Positions 11,166 through 21,747 of a stretch of DNA of 45,852 bases are shown here, in pieces (position 1 is the first letter of the stretch; each line of letters opens with the position of its first letter). A model generated the notes under the pieces. The model was not told where the DNA came from and made no database searches. It was given only the letters and a program-made list of their open reading frames with translations. Position numbers and translations under genes: made by a program. This DNA is from Bacteroides rodentium JCM 16496 (GTDB lineage Bacteria > Bacteroidota > Bacteroidia > Bacteroidales > Bacteroidaceae). The stretch spans positions 1 to 45,852 of the forward strand of contig NZ_BAKJ01000039.1 in NCBI RefSeq assembly GCF_000614125.1. Reading direction: 5' to 3'.

Positions 11166-13479
11166 TCACTGTATTTTAAAAAGTGAATTACTAATTTTAA
11201 CCCTCCCTTTCCTCATTTTAAAAGACAAGACACCTCCTTCCATCAATTCCGTATGAGTGACAAATATGCGTTTTATAAATTTTCCATTCAGAGTAACCTT
11301 ATCTACGACATAATTATCCTCTGAAAGGTTATCGGCTATAATCGTCAATTTTTTCCCACCGGGAAGATGCAATGTCGCGCGTTCCAGTTGAGGTGCCCCC
11401 AAGACATACTCACCACCACAAGGATTAACCGGATAAAAACCAAGACAAGATAACATATACCAAGCAGACATTTGTCCGCAATCATCACTGCCAGGAAGAC
11501 CATTCTCTCGATTTTTATAAAACTTGAAGTTAGATAGCGCATCAACAAATCCGTTTTCTCCCCTTCACCTGTATATTTATACAGATATGGTAAATGGTGA
11601 CAAGGCTCATTGCCATGCCAATACTGCCCCAAGCATCCTGTAATCTGCCAAGATTTACCTTTTACTATTGGATTTGTTTTTGCAAAAAACATCGAATCCA
11701 AACGATTTGCCACCTTTTCACTTCCTCCATTCAATTCCATAAGCCCTGGGATATCATGTTGCACATGAAAACGATAATGATAGGCATTCGCTTCCGTAAA
11801 GTCAGATTCCGGAATCCACTCTCCAACAATCTCATTCACATCGACATCCTTCTTGAATTCACCTTTTTTATTTTTACCACGCATAAAACCAGAACCAGCA
11901 TCATATACATTACGGTAATATCCAGCCCTATTCATAAGAAAGCCATACTCCTTCCATTTATTTAAAGATTTGGCCATCTGCGCAACACAATAGTCATCGT
12001 AGATGCCTTCCAGAAGTTTAGACACAGTTTCGCGCCCATTGTCAATAGCCGTCATTTTATCATCATAAGGGATGTAACCATAACGATTTATCAAATCTAT
12101 ATGATTTCCATGATGCATCTTCGTCACCGTAGTCCATAAAGCATTGAATATTTCATTATCTGTAAAATACGGTGTCCGTATTCCTTTCAGCCAAGCATCT
12201 GCTACAACCGGAACTGCATGATTGGCAATCATAGTGTGTACCTCCCTGCCCCATAATCCCCAACGAGGCAAATAAGGATTTGCTTCAGACGGTCTATCAG
12301 CATAAGTTTCTTTTTTACTATAAGACAGCATCATTGAAGTCTGCAATTCCTCTGATAATGATGGGGTCAATATTGTATACAACGGATTTGCCGCCCTATA
12401 TGTATCCCAAACCGAAAGAGTTGAATAATATTTTCCATCTGGTGAAACATAAACAGAATCATTCTCCGCACGATATTCTCCATTACAATCTGCAATATTA
12501 TTAGGTTGAGTATAAAGCGATAAAAAGCCGTATAGAAATTACACATTTGCTCATCAGTTCCCTCGATTTCGATAAGCCGGAACAAATCATTCCATTCACG
12601 TCTTGCATTACTGCACTCTTGTTCAAAAGACCCCCACCCTCTGAATTCTCGATTCAAATTGTCTTGAGCATTTTCTACACTCACAGTAGATAAAGCTACA
12701 CATACCTCCAACATATCATCTCCTTGCATATCAAAACACAGAACGTATCGTGGAGCTTTTTCATCCGCACCACCAGGACTTTTCATTTCAACAATACGTG
12801 AAATCGGTTTATTCCATGTTATCACATAGAACAATTTACGCTGAGTCCACTCACGCGCTTTTCGGTAACCACACAATGTATAGTTATCAAGAAACTTTTG
12901 ATTGGCTTCAAGTACATTATCTTTTATATTTCCCACATTCCAGCTTACTCCATACTGCAAATCAATCAGTAAATAAGCTTCTTCCCCTTGCCGATAAGTA
13001 TAACGATGATAAGCAACATGCTTCAAAGCAGTCAATTCTATTTTTACTTTATGAGTAGTCAACTCAACCGAATAATATCCAGGATAAGCTTGTTCCGTAT
13101 CTTTTCTATATTCTGAACGAAAATCTGAGCGTAGCTCTTTATTCTTAAAATCACCACAAAAAGGCAAGAGCAAAATATCAGACAATGTAGGACATCCCAC
13201 ACCATTTAAATGTGTTTGTGTAATCCCCCAAATATATGGATCACTATATTGGTAACCGGAAATATGGTCTCCTTCATACCCCGGATAATGATCTGTGGTT
13301 GTCTCCGGGCTAGGCTGTACCATACCCAACGGCCTTACTGCTCCCGGGAAACAGTGACCATCCCCTTGAGTACCAATCAATGGATTTACATATTGTGCAT
13401 AGTCTTTCTCTCCAGCCAAACCATATAAATAAGAAAAAAACAGTAAATAAGACAAAATAGACAAACGTAAATATTGCAT
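11166..13479 (-). CDS. GH92 alpha-mannosidase, frame broken twice
   Basis: Secreted GH92 with signal peptide SILSYLLFFSYLYGLAGE, then YVNPLIGTQGDGHCFPGAVRP, YWGITQTHLNG-type substrate loop, SVWDTYRAANP and base region SDDCGQMSAWYMLS. The acid motif reads KLLEGIYDDY, so the catalytic Glu is present. It appears as 12367-13479, 11345-12382 and 11166-11471. One base is missing near 12517 (in YRLYTQPNN, where the observed frame reads YRFILNL) and one near 11520 (T5 read as T4 in SSFYKNREN). The corrected length is about 771 aa, usual for GH92. It starts 38 bp after galM. It is expected to be a catalytically competent exo-alpha-mannosidase; the linkage cannot be read from sequence alone. Confidence 0.9.
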
Positions 13480-13517
13480 ATCTCAAGTATTAAAATAAAC
13501 CCAACCTCTATATAACT

Positions 13518-14551
13518 CTACTCCACTGTAAACTGATATACAGCCCTAAAAGTGTATTCTTCGCCCACATCCAAAAGTATAGATGGAAAATTTGCCCAAT
13601 GTACAGCGTCAGGATACCCTTGAGGTTCCAAAGCAATTCCGGCACTACTGAAATAAGGTGTACCATCCTTCCCCACATCAGATCCATCCATCATATACCC
13701 CGTATATACTTGCAAAGAGGCTGATTGGTATAAATAGACAATTTTCGCCCACTACTTTCTTCATATAATTCCACAGCTAATGGGCAGTCTCCTACATTAT
13801 TTAATACGTAAGCCAGCGAAAAACCTTTCTGTTGTCTGATACCCAGATAGTCCGTAGCCAAAGCATCTGAAATTGTCCGTCCATTTCTAAAATCAAGTAC
13901 AGTTCCTCCCAATGAAATTATTTTCCCGGTAGGAAGCAAACTATCATCACAATCAATAAGCTGAGCAGAACATAGCCGGAGTCTATGAGATAAAACACTT
14001 GTATACCTCTGTACACCAGCTAAATTAAAAAAAGCATGATTTGTCAAATTTATAGGAGTTAAACAATCTGTTACTGCTCTACACTCTATTTCCAACGAAT
14101 CACTATCGGTCAATGTATAACGAACAGACACCTTCAAATTACCAGGATAACCCTCTTCACCATCAGGGGACAAACGAGTAAACAGAACCATCTGTTCCCC
14201 TTTCTGATTTATGCCCGCCGAAGCATCCCAACAACAACAATGAAATCCTTCAACACCACCATGCAGATGATTAGGTATCGGTTTACCATAGACATCATTG
14301 GCAGCTAACTTATAATAATTGTTCCCAAGATTGAAACCGGCATTCTTTATACGTCCACAAACACGACCGATTGTGGCTCCATAGTACTGTTCGCGAGCAT
14401 TTTTATAGCCAGTCAAATCATCAAATCCCAGCAAAACATCTTCTAAATTTCCCTGCCTATCAGGAACAAGCATAGCCAACCAACGCGCTCCATAATTCGT
14501 AAAACGGGCCATCAAACCATTACGGTTGCAAAGAGTAATTACACGTTCCAT
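13518..14551 (-). CDS. galM: Aldose 1-epimerase (galactose mutarotase), frame broken once
   Basis: GalM interconverts alpha and beta anomers of galactose or glucose so that kinases can use them. There is no signal peptide, so it is cytoplasmic. Motifs include NHLHGGVEGFH (substrate-binding His), PINLTNHAFFNLAG (catalytic His region) and GIALEPQGYPDA (catalytic Glu). It appears as 13691-14551 and 13518-13715. One base missing near 13717 (QPSLQVYTG, with T or C lost in CCTTC) restores about 344 aa, the family length. It is sandwiched between secreted GH31 and GH92 genes in the same direction, which supports release of alpha-hexoses (galactose or glucose) by this locus. Confidence 0.92.
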
Positions 14552-14564
14552 ATCATTTCACCCA

Positions 14565-16727
14565 TTATTTTACAAATACCCATTCAGACACATTGTATCG
14601 TTTACCTTTGTAAGCACCTTTACGCTTGCATTTACCCTTTCCATTTTTCACCTCTAGCAATAACCAGTTATAACTGTTCTTTCTCTCGAAATCATAGCTC
14701 ACACCATCATCCTCGAACAAGGTAAAAGCCGTTTCCGAAGCATCTCCATAAACATGGCATACAATATCAAAAACAGAATCGTCGGCTACATATTGCAAAG
14801 GTTTAGCCAATGGCAAAATAGTTCCTCCCTTTACAAACAAGGGCATCTCATCCATTGCTATGGTCACTTCATGTTCACCGCCACCTTCATAGCGTTCGTT
14901 TGTGTTAAAGTTATACCAAGTCCCCTTAGGGAAATAAACAGTCCTTTTGCCAGTATCATCCAATAATGGAGTCACCATCAAGTTATCTCCCATCATATAC
15001 TGATTCGTAATATTCTGTACTTTAACATCTCCAGAGAAATCCATTAACAAAGGACGGAAAGGAGGAATACCTTCCATATAGTAATGAGCAAACGCATTAT
15101 ATAAATAAGGCAATAAACGCATACGCTGGTTCACCAGTTTACGTGTGACATTCTCCATTTCAATACTGTCTGTCAAAAAGATACCAGCATTGTTTTTATC
15201 TTTATCATACTGTAGCCAAGGCGGATTTTGCAAGAACCAACTGTCAACGACTGCATGGGCAGACAAAAGCACTACTTGTAAACGACGGAAAAATTCAGCC
15301 TTTGACCCGGATTGCCTTACTTCGGGTGACCACAACAATCCTCCGAAAGCCGAATTACAGACCATCTCAATATAATCTTTATACCCATAAATATCACTAT
15401 ACAACGAAGCGGGAATGGAAGAAGCGAATAATCCCGAAGAACGATAATCTTGAAAAGTCCGTTTATTTTCGTTGGCATACATCTCATTCAATGTCCGCAA
15501 ATAAAGCATACCAAATGCCTGATGCACTTGTTCACCATCCATTCCGGAGGGGAAAGTACTCATCTCAGGAAATCCCCAAGTAGCATTCCCTACAGAAATA
15601 TCCGAATTATCACATTCGTCAAGTTTGAAGCCTGATATACCTTCACGCATTAACTGCTTATGATAATCAGCAAAGCGCGTTCTCGTCTCCGGCAAAGCAA
15701 AATCCGGCACTAGTCCACCCCATACCAGAAAATCACCAGAATAATCTTTCAGCGGTTTCCATAACGGTGAAGTAGGGTGCACATAAGCATGTTCCCATAA
15801 ATTCACTTTATAATGATTCTCAGTCAAGGTTTTCAACATGGAATGATGATCCGGATAACGTTCCTTATTCCATACATAAGAACAAGAATAAGCAGCCGTA
15901 TGCCAACCTGGTTCCAGCCCAATCACATCACAAGGAATCTTCTTATCTCTGAAATAGGACTGCACCCTCATAACTCCCTCTTGGGTAAAATCAGTCTTAG
16001 TACGGTATTTAAAACCAAGTCCCCACATAGGAGGCAAACATCCACCCCCGGAAAACAAATTATATTTCTGAACGACTTCCTTCAAATCGGAAGCCTGAAA
16101 GATAAACACTTCCACTCCATCACAGTTCGGAATATCAACATATACATAGCTTCCGGATTTCTTATTAGCATATAATTCTTCGGTAGATGTCTTCACTTCT
16201 CCAGTAGGTAAAGCTGTTTTTTTCTGGATGTTTTTTTCAGTATGAGTGCCACAATAAAAAGTCGTGTATCGCAACGTATTGATCAGAATTCCATACCCTT
16301 TGCTTGATACATAGAACGGCTGCGGAGCATGCGTATAGCCCAACGTGTTCAAAGGATGGTCATTCACAATGGGTTTCTTCTTTAACCCCCGTTGCTGGAA
16401 CGAACCTATCTGAAGCCCGAATCCATAAAGTTGTTCCCCAGCTTGCAAAGGTATAGACACACGGCTTCCACGTGCAGTCACTCTCATATCAATATCCTTT
16501 AATGTAAAAGGTAGCTCTCCGGTTGCAAGTTTGTCCAGTGCGCCATACTTAGGCTTTTTCGGACAAAAATCATAGGGGGTGAATTTATCCGGTGTTCCTA
16601 TAGACAAACGATAAACCCCATTGGCCAACGTGTCAATCGCAACAGTATTCTGCCCATTTACGTTCCATACACTCCCCAAAAGCAACAAAATAAAAACATA
16701 AGCTTTTAAAAACTTTTCTTTCCTCAT
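14565..16727 (-). CDS. GH31 alpha-glycosidase (alpha-galactosidase or alpha-glucosidase type)
   Basis: Intact. ATG 16727 (MRKEKFLK) puts a signal peptide (VFILLLLGSVWNVNG) at the N-terminus; an ATG 18 bp upstream is possible. It has the GH31 N-terminal sandwich (~30-210), the barrel (~220-560) and the C-terminal sandwich with DUF5110-like end. The nucleophile is the Asp of GFKLDECD; a second acidic site follows in SLYSDIYGY, where GH31 places its acid/base. DVIGLEPGW and NLWEHAY line the active site. The usual glucosidase WSGD motif is absent, which argues for a galactosidase or other subfamily rather than a classical alpha-glucosidase. It ends 14 bp before galM, fitting release of an alpha-hexose. 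Confidence 0.88.
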   Translation of the reverse strand: MRKEKFLKAYVFILLLLGSVWNVNGQNTVAIDTLANGVYRLSIGTPDKFTPYDFCPKKPKYGALDKLATGELPFTLKDIDMRVTARGSRVSIPLQAGEQLYGFGLQIGSFQQRGLKKKPIVNDHPLNTLGYTHAPQPFYVSSKGYGILINTLRYTTFYCGTHTEKNIQKKTALPTGEVKTSTEELYANKKSGSYVYVDIPNCDGVEVFIFQASDLKEVVQKYNLFSGGGCLPPMWGLGFKYRTKTDFTQEGVMRVQSYFRDKKIPCDVIGLEPGWHTAAYSCSYVWNKERYPDHHSMLKTLTENHYKVNLWEHAYVHPTSPLWKPLKDYSGDFLVWGGLVPDFALPETRTRFADYHKQLMREGISGFKLDECDNSDISVGNATWGFPEMSTFPSGMDGEQVHQAFGMLYLRTLNEMYANENKRTFQDYRSSGLFASSIPASLYSDIYGYKDYIEMVCNSAFGGLLWSPEVRQSGSKAEFFRRLQVVLLSAHAVVDSWFLQNPPWLQYDKDKNNAGIFLTDSIEMENVTRKLVNQRMRLLPYLYNAFAHYYMEGIPPFRPLLMDFSGDVKVQNITNQYMMGDNLMVTPLLDDTGKRTVYFPKGTWYNFNTNERYEGGGEHEVTIAMDEMPLFVKGGTILPLAKPLQYVADDSVFDIVCHVYGDASETAFTLFEDDGVSYDFERKNSYNWLLLEVKNGKGKCKRKGAYKGKRYNVSEWVFVK

Positions 16728-16763
16728 ATATACTCCTTGTCGCATAAATCTACATCATTAAAA

Positions 16764-18662
16764 TTATTCAACCAATTTCCAAATAGCCTCAATATTCAAA
16801 TTCTTTCCCTTAACCCGAACAATTAAAGGATAAACGTCCTCACCCGGTTTCAATCCCTTGGGAGGAATGCCTGGTGCTACCCCTATATATAATTCGTAAG
16901 ATACAGGAATATTCAACGTCAGCTTAGTCCCGTCATGCAATTCAAAAGCGCAGCTTCCATTTCCATAGCATTTTCTTACATTAGAAATGCGTTCATATTC
17001 AGGTAATGTATCATGTATTGCAGCAGGCAAAGCTACAGGATCACGCAATATCAAAGTATAATCATATACGTGTTCTTCTTCCGACTCGCACATAAAGTAA
17101 TCGGTCAAGTTCAGTCCATCCAATGACAAACTCCTGCACATCCTCACACCCGGATAAGCATTCTCCGAAGAAGCCTCTATTCTTCCACCATTGAGAGCAG
17201 GCTCAAACAAGGTAATCTTTTCCTCAACAGCATTCTGATTCTTCCTATCAACCGTCACCGTATTGTGTGAAATTGTCTTCTGATACCAAGCATAGCAATC
17301 GGGGACTCCGTATGCCGTAGTACCCAAATCGGGCAAAATCTCTTTACGCCCGTCATGAATGCTTATCGACAACTTGTCCGGATGCCCATGCAATCCACCA
17401 CTCGGTCCGTTTTTTAGCACCACCGTTTTATCCCGGAAACGCAATACACCAACTCCCAAATCCGGAAACAGATGACTATCTAAGGAAACGCATCCATCAT
17501 GCGATTTCAAATCCATCCCATTTATCAATGCCTCCGGCGATTTCCTTTCTATTTTCTTATAACATGCAGCCAGAATATCCGTCATCTGTCGATTGCCGGT
17601 ACGCAAAGCCACAATCTCGTATAAACCTGTTTGATCAAACAAAGTAGTCCCATACCAACCGTCATTCTGTGAAGGAAACATCAAATCTGAATAAAGTAAC
17701 TGCACGGGCGACAAGAACATATTAACAACCTTCTGGTCATACAGATCAATATTGCGGCACCTTACCGCCTCAGCAGACAACAGAATAGCCCGCAACGGAT
17801 AAAAGTGATAAACCACAGAACCTTCATTCCACCAGCCATCATCATATACATGATACTTCTGCATATCATAATACCCCAGTACCGGTTTCTTTAAAGCGAC
17901 ATCAATTATGGAATCACTTTTTAAAGCAACTCCCAATGCCATGATTCCTCCGTTGTGCCATACCTGCCAATTGCCTTTATCACGACTTGCCATCAGTAAC
18001 TCCGCACAAGGACGCAGAAAACCATTCTCTATCTGCCGTTGTTCCTCTGCGGTCATTGCTTTAGAAGCCACCAAATAAGCACGAGCTGCATCTATGGCCC
18101 AAACAGCCTCGTCCAAGCTCTGAGAAAACAGCTTACCACTTGTGCCCGGATTATATTTCCTCTCCCTATCATGAATTTTATAAGCAGGATATTTCCGGGA
18201 TAAGTCCAACAACATTGATGCTATATTACGGGCATATTGTTTTTTATCTGTTGCCAAATATAGATACATATTAGCCTTCAAGTAGTCTAAATTAGCAGCA
18301 TGAACAAAATTTATCCAAGCCCAGTCATATTTATCCACTCCACTCCATTTCTTTTTACACACGGTGCAATAGTGTTCTTTAGGGCTATCCCAGTCAAACA
18401 CAAACTGAGTATTATGAACCGGACAAAAATAGTGATGACCATGTCCCCCTTCCAAAGTCGGTATTTCCAGAGAATGTTTTTCTCTTTCCGCAATCGTCTT
18501 ATCAAGCCTTTTTAAGATTTTTTTCCCCCATTCTGTTTTCGAAGAAGACTTGATATTATTCATGTCCTCTTGAGAATAAAAATAGAAACCAGCATCTTGT
18601 TGGGCAACAACCGACTGCACAAGAAACAAACTTATCAGTAAAAGAAATCTGTTCTTCATCAT
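16764..18662 (-). CDS. Heparinase II/III-like polysaccharide lyase
   Basis: Intact, about 632 aa. The start ATG at 18662 overlaps the GH88 stop (ATGA), implying translational coupling; signal peptide LLLISLFLVQSVVAQ. A helical toroid (~40-370) contains KGNWQVWHNGGIMALG and DDGWWNEGSVVYHFYPL, and a beta-sandwich (~380-631) contains GLHGHPDKLSISI, typical of PF07940 lyases that beta-eliminate uronic-acid polysaccharides. Residues ~85-110 carry CPVH and HYCTVC, a possible zinc knuckle. The product would be a delta-4,5-unsaturated uronide, the substrate of the neighbouring GH88 and the GH105. The exact PL family and polymer are unknown; it is not an obvious PL12 heparan sulfate lyase by eye. Confidence 0.85.
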   Translation of the reverse strand: MMKNRFLLLISLFLVQSVVAQQDAGFYFYSQEDMNNIKSSSKTEWGKKILKRLDKTIAEREKHSLEIPTLEGGHGHHYFCPVHNTQFVFDWDSPKEHYCTVCKKKWSGVDKYDWAWINFVHAANLDYLKANMYLYLATDKKQYARNIASMLLDLSRKYPAYKIHDRERKYNPGTSGKLFSQSLDEAVWAIDAARAYLVASKAMTAEEQRQIENGFLRPCAELLMASRDKGNWQVWHNGGIMALGVALKSDSIIDVALKKPVLGYYDMQKYHVYDDGWWNEGSVVYHFYPLRAILLSAEAVRCRNIDLYDQKVVNMFLSPVQLLYSDLMFPSQNDGWYGTTLFDQTGLYEIVALRTGNRQMTDILAACYKKIERKSPEALINGMDLKSHDGCVSLDSHLFPDLGVGVLRFRDKTVVLKNGPSGGLHGHPDKLSISIHDGRKEILPDLGTTAYGVPDCYAWYQKTISHNTVTVDRKNQNAVEEKITLFEPALNGGRIEASSENAYPGVRMCRSLSLDGLNLTDYFMCESEEEHVYDYTLILRDPVALPAAIHDTLPEYERISNVRKCYGNGSCAFELHDGTKLTLNIPVSYELYIGVAPGIPPKGLKPGEDVYPLIVRVKGKNLNIEAIWKLVE

Positions 18663-19858
18663 CCAACGACCTTGCAATTATTGTTAATCCTATTCAATCT
18701 AATTAATGCCTCTACATAATAATAATCGGCATAGATTATCGAAGCATCTATCTCTGAACCATGAGGCTTATGCCCGGTGGAATGCAGCAAAAAAGCATTG
18801 TTCACCTCTCCACTCAAATAGGCTGGAGATGATAAAGCTTCCAGCATTTTTATGGCAGCATCAAAGTAGTGCCCAGCCTTCCTTTTATCCTTGATGTATG
18901 AGCTCAATTCAAGCAATCCCGAAGCCACCACCGCAGCAGCCGAAGCATCTCTCGGCTCTTCTGGAATATCAGGTGCATCAAAATCCCAATAAGGGATGTA
19001 ATCCACCGGGAGTCTTTGCAGGTAAATATCCGTAGCCTTTTGAGCTACATCAAGAAAAGCAACATTTCCCGTTTCCCTATAGCACATGGTAAAACCATAG
19101 ATTGCCCATGCCTGCCCACGTGCCCATAAAGATTCATCCGCATATCCCTGATGAGTCAATTGACTGATTCTTTGTCCGCTGAGCGTATCATATACCACCA
19201 CGTGGCATGTACTGTAATCATCCCTGAACTGATTGTTCGCAGTCACTTCCGCATGGCTGAATGCAATATCATACAACTTTTTATTGCCTCCATTCTTAGC
19301 AGCCCAAAACAGCAGTTCCAGATTCAGCATATTATCAATGATTGTGTTGTGTGGCCATCCTTTTTGCTGTCTCATTCCCGGCCATGAATGAATCGTACCT
19401 ACCCGTTCATCATACAAAGTTGCCAACGAATCGGCTGCTCGCAGCAACATTTTCTTATATTTTTGTTCACCCGTCAATCTATAAGCATTGCCCAAACTGC
19501 AATACATCATAAATCCCAAATCATGGTTGCCCGGTTTACGGTCAAGCACCGGATATAAAGCAGACGAATAACGTTCTGCCTGCCTCTTTATCTCTGCATC
19601 ATGAGAATACTCATACGCATACCAAAGTATTCCGGGCCAAAAACCACTTGTCCAATCATGAATAGAGGTACAATTCCATGTATGCTCTTCTTTACCTGAT
19701 AATATATTGCGTGGCATTCGAGTTGTATCATTCAAGCTGTTCAAGCTTTTCTTTACCTGCCCTTCACAATAATCCAGTAATGGCTCTACCTCAAACTTAG
19801 AATGAGAAGTACACGAACATAACAGAACAAGCAGACCTCCTAAAACATATCTTTTCAT
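18659..19858 (-). CDS. GH88 unsaturated glucuronyl hydrolase, lipoprotein
   Basis: Intact, about 399 aa from ATG 19858 (MKRYVLGG), chosen because a lipobox (LLCSC) follows; an in-frame ATG at 19873 overlaps the GH97 stop. GH88 hydrates the vinyl ether of delta-4,5-unsaturated glucuronic acid at the non-reducing end of lyase products. The alpha6/alpha6 barrel has IIDNMLNLELLFWAAK (conserved Asp) and ADESLWARGQAWAIYGF. It lies directly upstream of, and overlaps, the heparinase-like lyase, so the pair makes a cleave-then-trim step. Anchoring suggests periplasmic action. No sulfatases accompany it, which argues against a sulfated glycosaminoglycan. Confidence 0.93.
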   Translation of the reverse strand: MKRYVLGGLLVLLCSCTSHSKFEVEPLLDYCEGQVKKSLNSLNDTTRMPRNILSGKEEHTWNCTSIHDWTSGFWPGILWYAYEYSHDAEIKRQAERYSSALYPVLDRKPGNHDLGFMMYCSLGNAYRLTGEQKYKKMLLRAADSLATLYDERVGTIHSWPGMRQQKGWPHNTIIDNMLNLELLFWAAKNGGNKKLYDIAFSHAEVTANNQFRDDYSTCHVVVYDTLSGQRISQLTHQGYADESLWARGQAWAIYGFTMCYRETGNVAFLDVAQKATDIYLQRLPVDYIPYWDFDAPDIPEEPRDASAAAVVASGLLELSSYIKDKRKAGHYFDAAIKMLEALSSPAYLSGEVNNAFLLHSTGHKPHGSEIDASIIYADYYYVEALIRLNRINNNCKVVG

Positions 19859-19865
19859 AACGAAA

Positions 19866-21737
19866 CTAGTCATTAAGTTCTTTGATAATCATCGCCACAC
19901 CACCACGAGGCAAAAGAGACAACTTCAAGTTAGTTTTCGCCGTTACCTTTTTGGTATCAATAGCTACATGTGTTCTGGTTTTCACTTTCTCTCCACCATC
20001 GGTAAACATGGTTAATTCATATTTCTTACCTGCTTCTAAGAAGTCAAGAGGAACATTTAGTTTTCTTGCATCATTGTTAGTCAGGCAACCCACATACCAG
20101 ACATTGCCTTTTCTGCGAGCCATCGTTATATACTCACCAATGGCACCATCAAGTGTTTTAGAGTCATCCCAAGTAGTAGGCAGATTGTCAAAGAAACACA
20201 ACTCTGGTTCATCTTTCACATCTTCCGGAGTATCATACCAATACAAGAACTGCAAAGGACTATAATTAATCACAGATAATGCCATTTGATGACAAGCCGT
20301 GTTCAGCAATGAACGTGCATTCAGACTCTTCGCCAAGCCCGGTTTCAACTCCTTACGATGATAATAGCAAACCGTAGCATCCGCTGCTCCGCAAAGGAAT
20401 CGGGTAAAGGGTAAAGTTGTATTGTTCACACCATCAGGAAACTCCTCATTACCCCTGACACCTTCCTGAGTCAAAAGATTAGGATAAGTACGACTAAACC
20501 CTGTAGGACGATATTCATCGTGAATATCCACCATCAAATGATGCTTTGCACACTTTTTTACCGCATCGTGCAGCCAGGTTGTCCACCTGAATGAACCACA
20601 TGTACGAATCCAAACTTAATACCTGCTATCCCCCAAGATTCATACAAGGGTAATATCTCATCCAAATAGGCAGACAAAGCACGCTGATTGACATATACCC
20701 AGACACCTACACCTTTGCTCTTTGCATATCTTACCACTTCGGGCATATCCAGATCATTGACCGGACAACGTTGCGGATCTACATCCGATTTTCTGGGGTC
20801 TGACTCCTTCGAGATTTCCGAGCCATACCAACCCGAATCAAAATGAATGTAGTTCAATCCTCTTTTAGCTGCAAAATCCACCACCTTTTTAGCTCCACTG
20901 GTAGTAAGGGAAACAGTGCGAATAATACGTCCCGGCTTAATCCAGCTTGTATCTTCTATCTGGCAAGGCTTATTCAAATTCAGAATCAAATCATTATTAT
21001 TAATCAAGTCTTTGGGACTTTCAGCTACCATCACAACCCGCCAAGGAGTTTCAAACGGAGCTATATCTTCAACCGCATCATACATCTTGCAACGAATCAC
21101 GTTGCTTTCGCCCTTACGTACCACAAATTTGGTTCTGCTATAATCAACATTTCTGCCTCGGCCAAACTTGCATAAAGCCCATTTTCCAACTGAAGAGTCA
21201 ATGGACGTTCCGCCTCACCCGGCCAATCCTTAACCAGCATACGCTTATGTTCTGCCTGAGCAAAAGGCGCAAACCAGCAATAAGTATTTTCCGGCACGGT
21301 AAAAGTTGTAAATTCTTCCGCAATGCGTAAATAAGAACCATGCAAGTATTTGTATCTGAAACCGACTCCCGAATTGTAAATTCTGACAATCAAGCAAGTT
21401 TATCGCCACGTCCCTTCCCTTTTAATGTATAAGTATATCCTTTATAACAGTCATTTACTACCGCGCGTTCTCCATAAACCGGTTGCCAGTCTTGATTTAC
21501 AGAAACAGAATCAATACGTTCTATTTCCATATTCCCCTTCCATCGGTCTATACCAAGAGATGATTCCAGAATGACCGGTTTCCCTTTATAGGAAACTTCA
21601 TATTTCAATTGTCCACCCACCTCATAAACCGAAAAACCTACGGAGTTATCAGGAGAATAGAAAACTTGTTTAGCATTTCCGGCATGAGCCAATAATATAC
21701 TTAAAAAACAGAAAACAATACTACTCAATATTCTCAT
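19866..21737 (-). CDS. GH97 glycosidase, inverting-type signature, frame broken three times
   Basis: Signal peptide SIVFCFLSILLAHAG, then GH97_N (FYSPDNSVGFSVYE), the barrel (NYIHFDSGWYGSE) and a C-terminal sandwich. At the position where retaining GH97 enzymes carry the Asp nucleophile (IKxDF) it reads GIKFGF, with Gly, and a Glu lies ten residues before; this resembles SusB-type inverting alpha-glucosidases. The later region HDEYRPTG and NLLTQEGVRGNE keeps acidic residues. It appears as 21390-21737, 21097-21393, 20558-21124 and 19866-20537. Single bases are missing near 21394, 21151 (AAAA read as AAA) and 20597 (GGG read as GG). Corrected length is about 624 aa. It begins 10 bp after the GH36 stop. 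Confidence 0.86.
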
Positions 21738-21747
21738 AACAATATCA

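Noticed and set aside
16764..19858. Heparan sulfate PUL based on GH88, GH89 and heparinase-like lyase
   Set aside because: No sulfatases are present, and four GH92 plus GH99, GH36, GH31 and two GH97 genes do not fit glycosaminoglycan breakdown. Unsulfated heparosan-like parts cannot be fully excluded.
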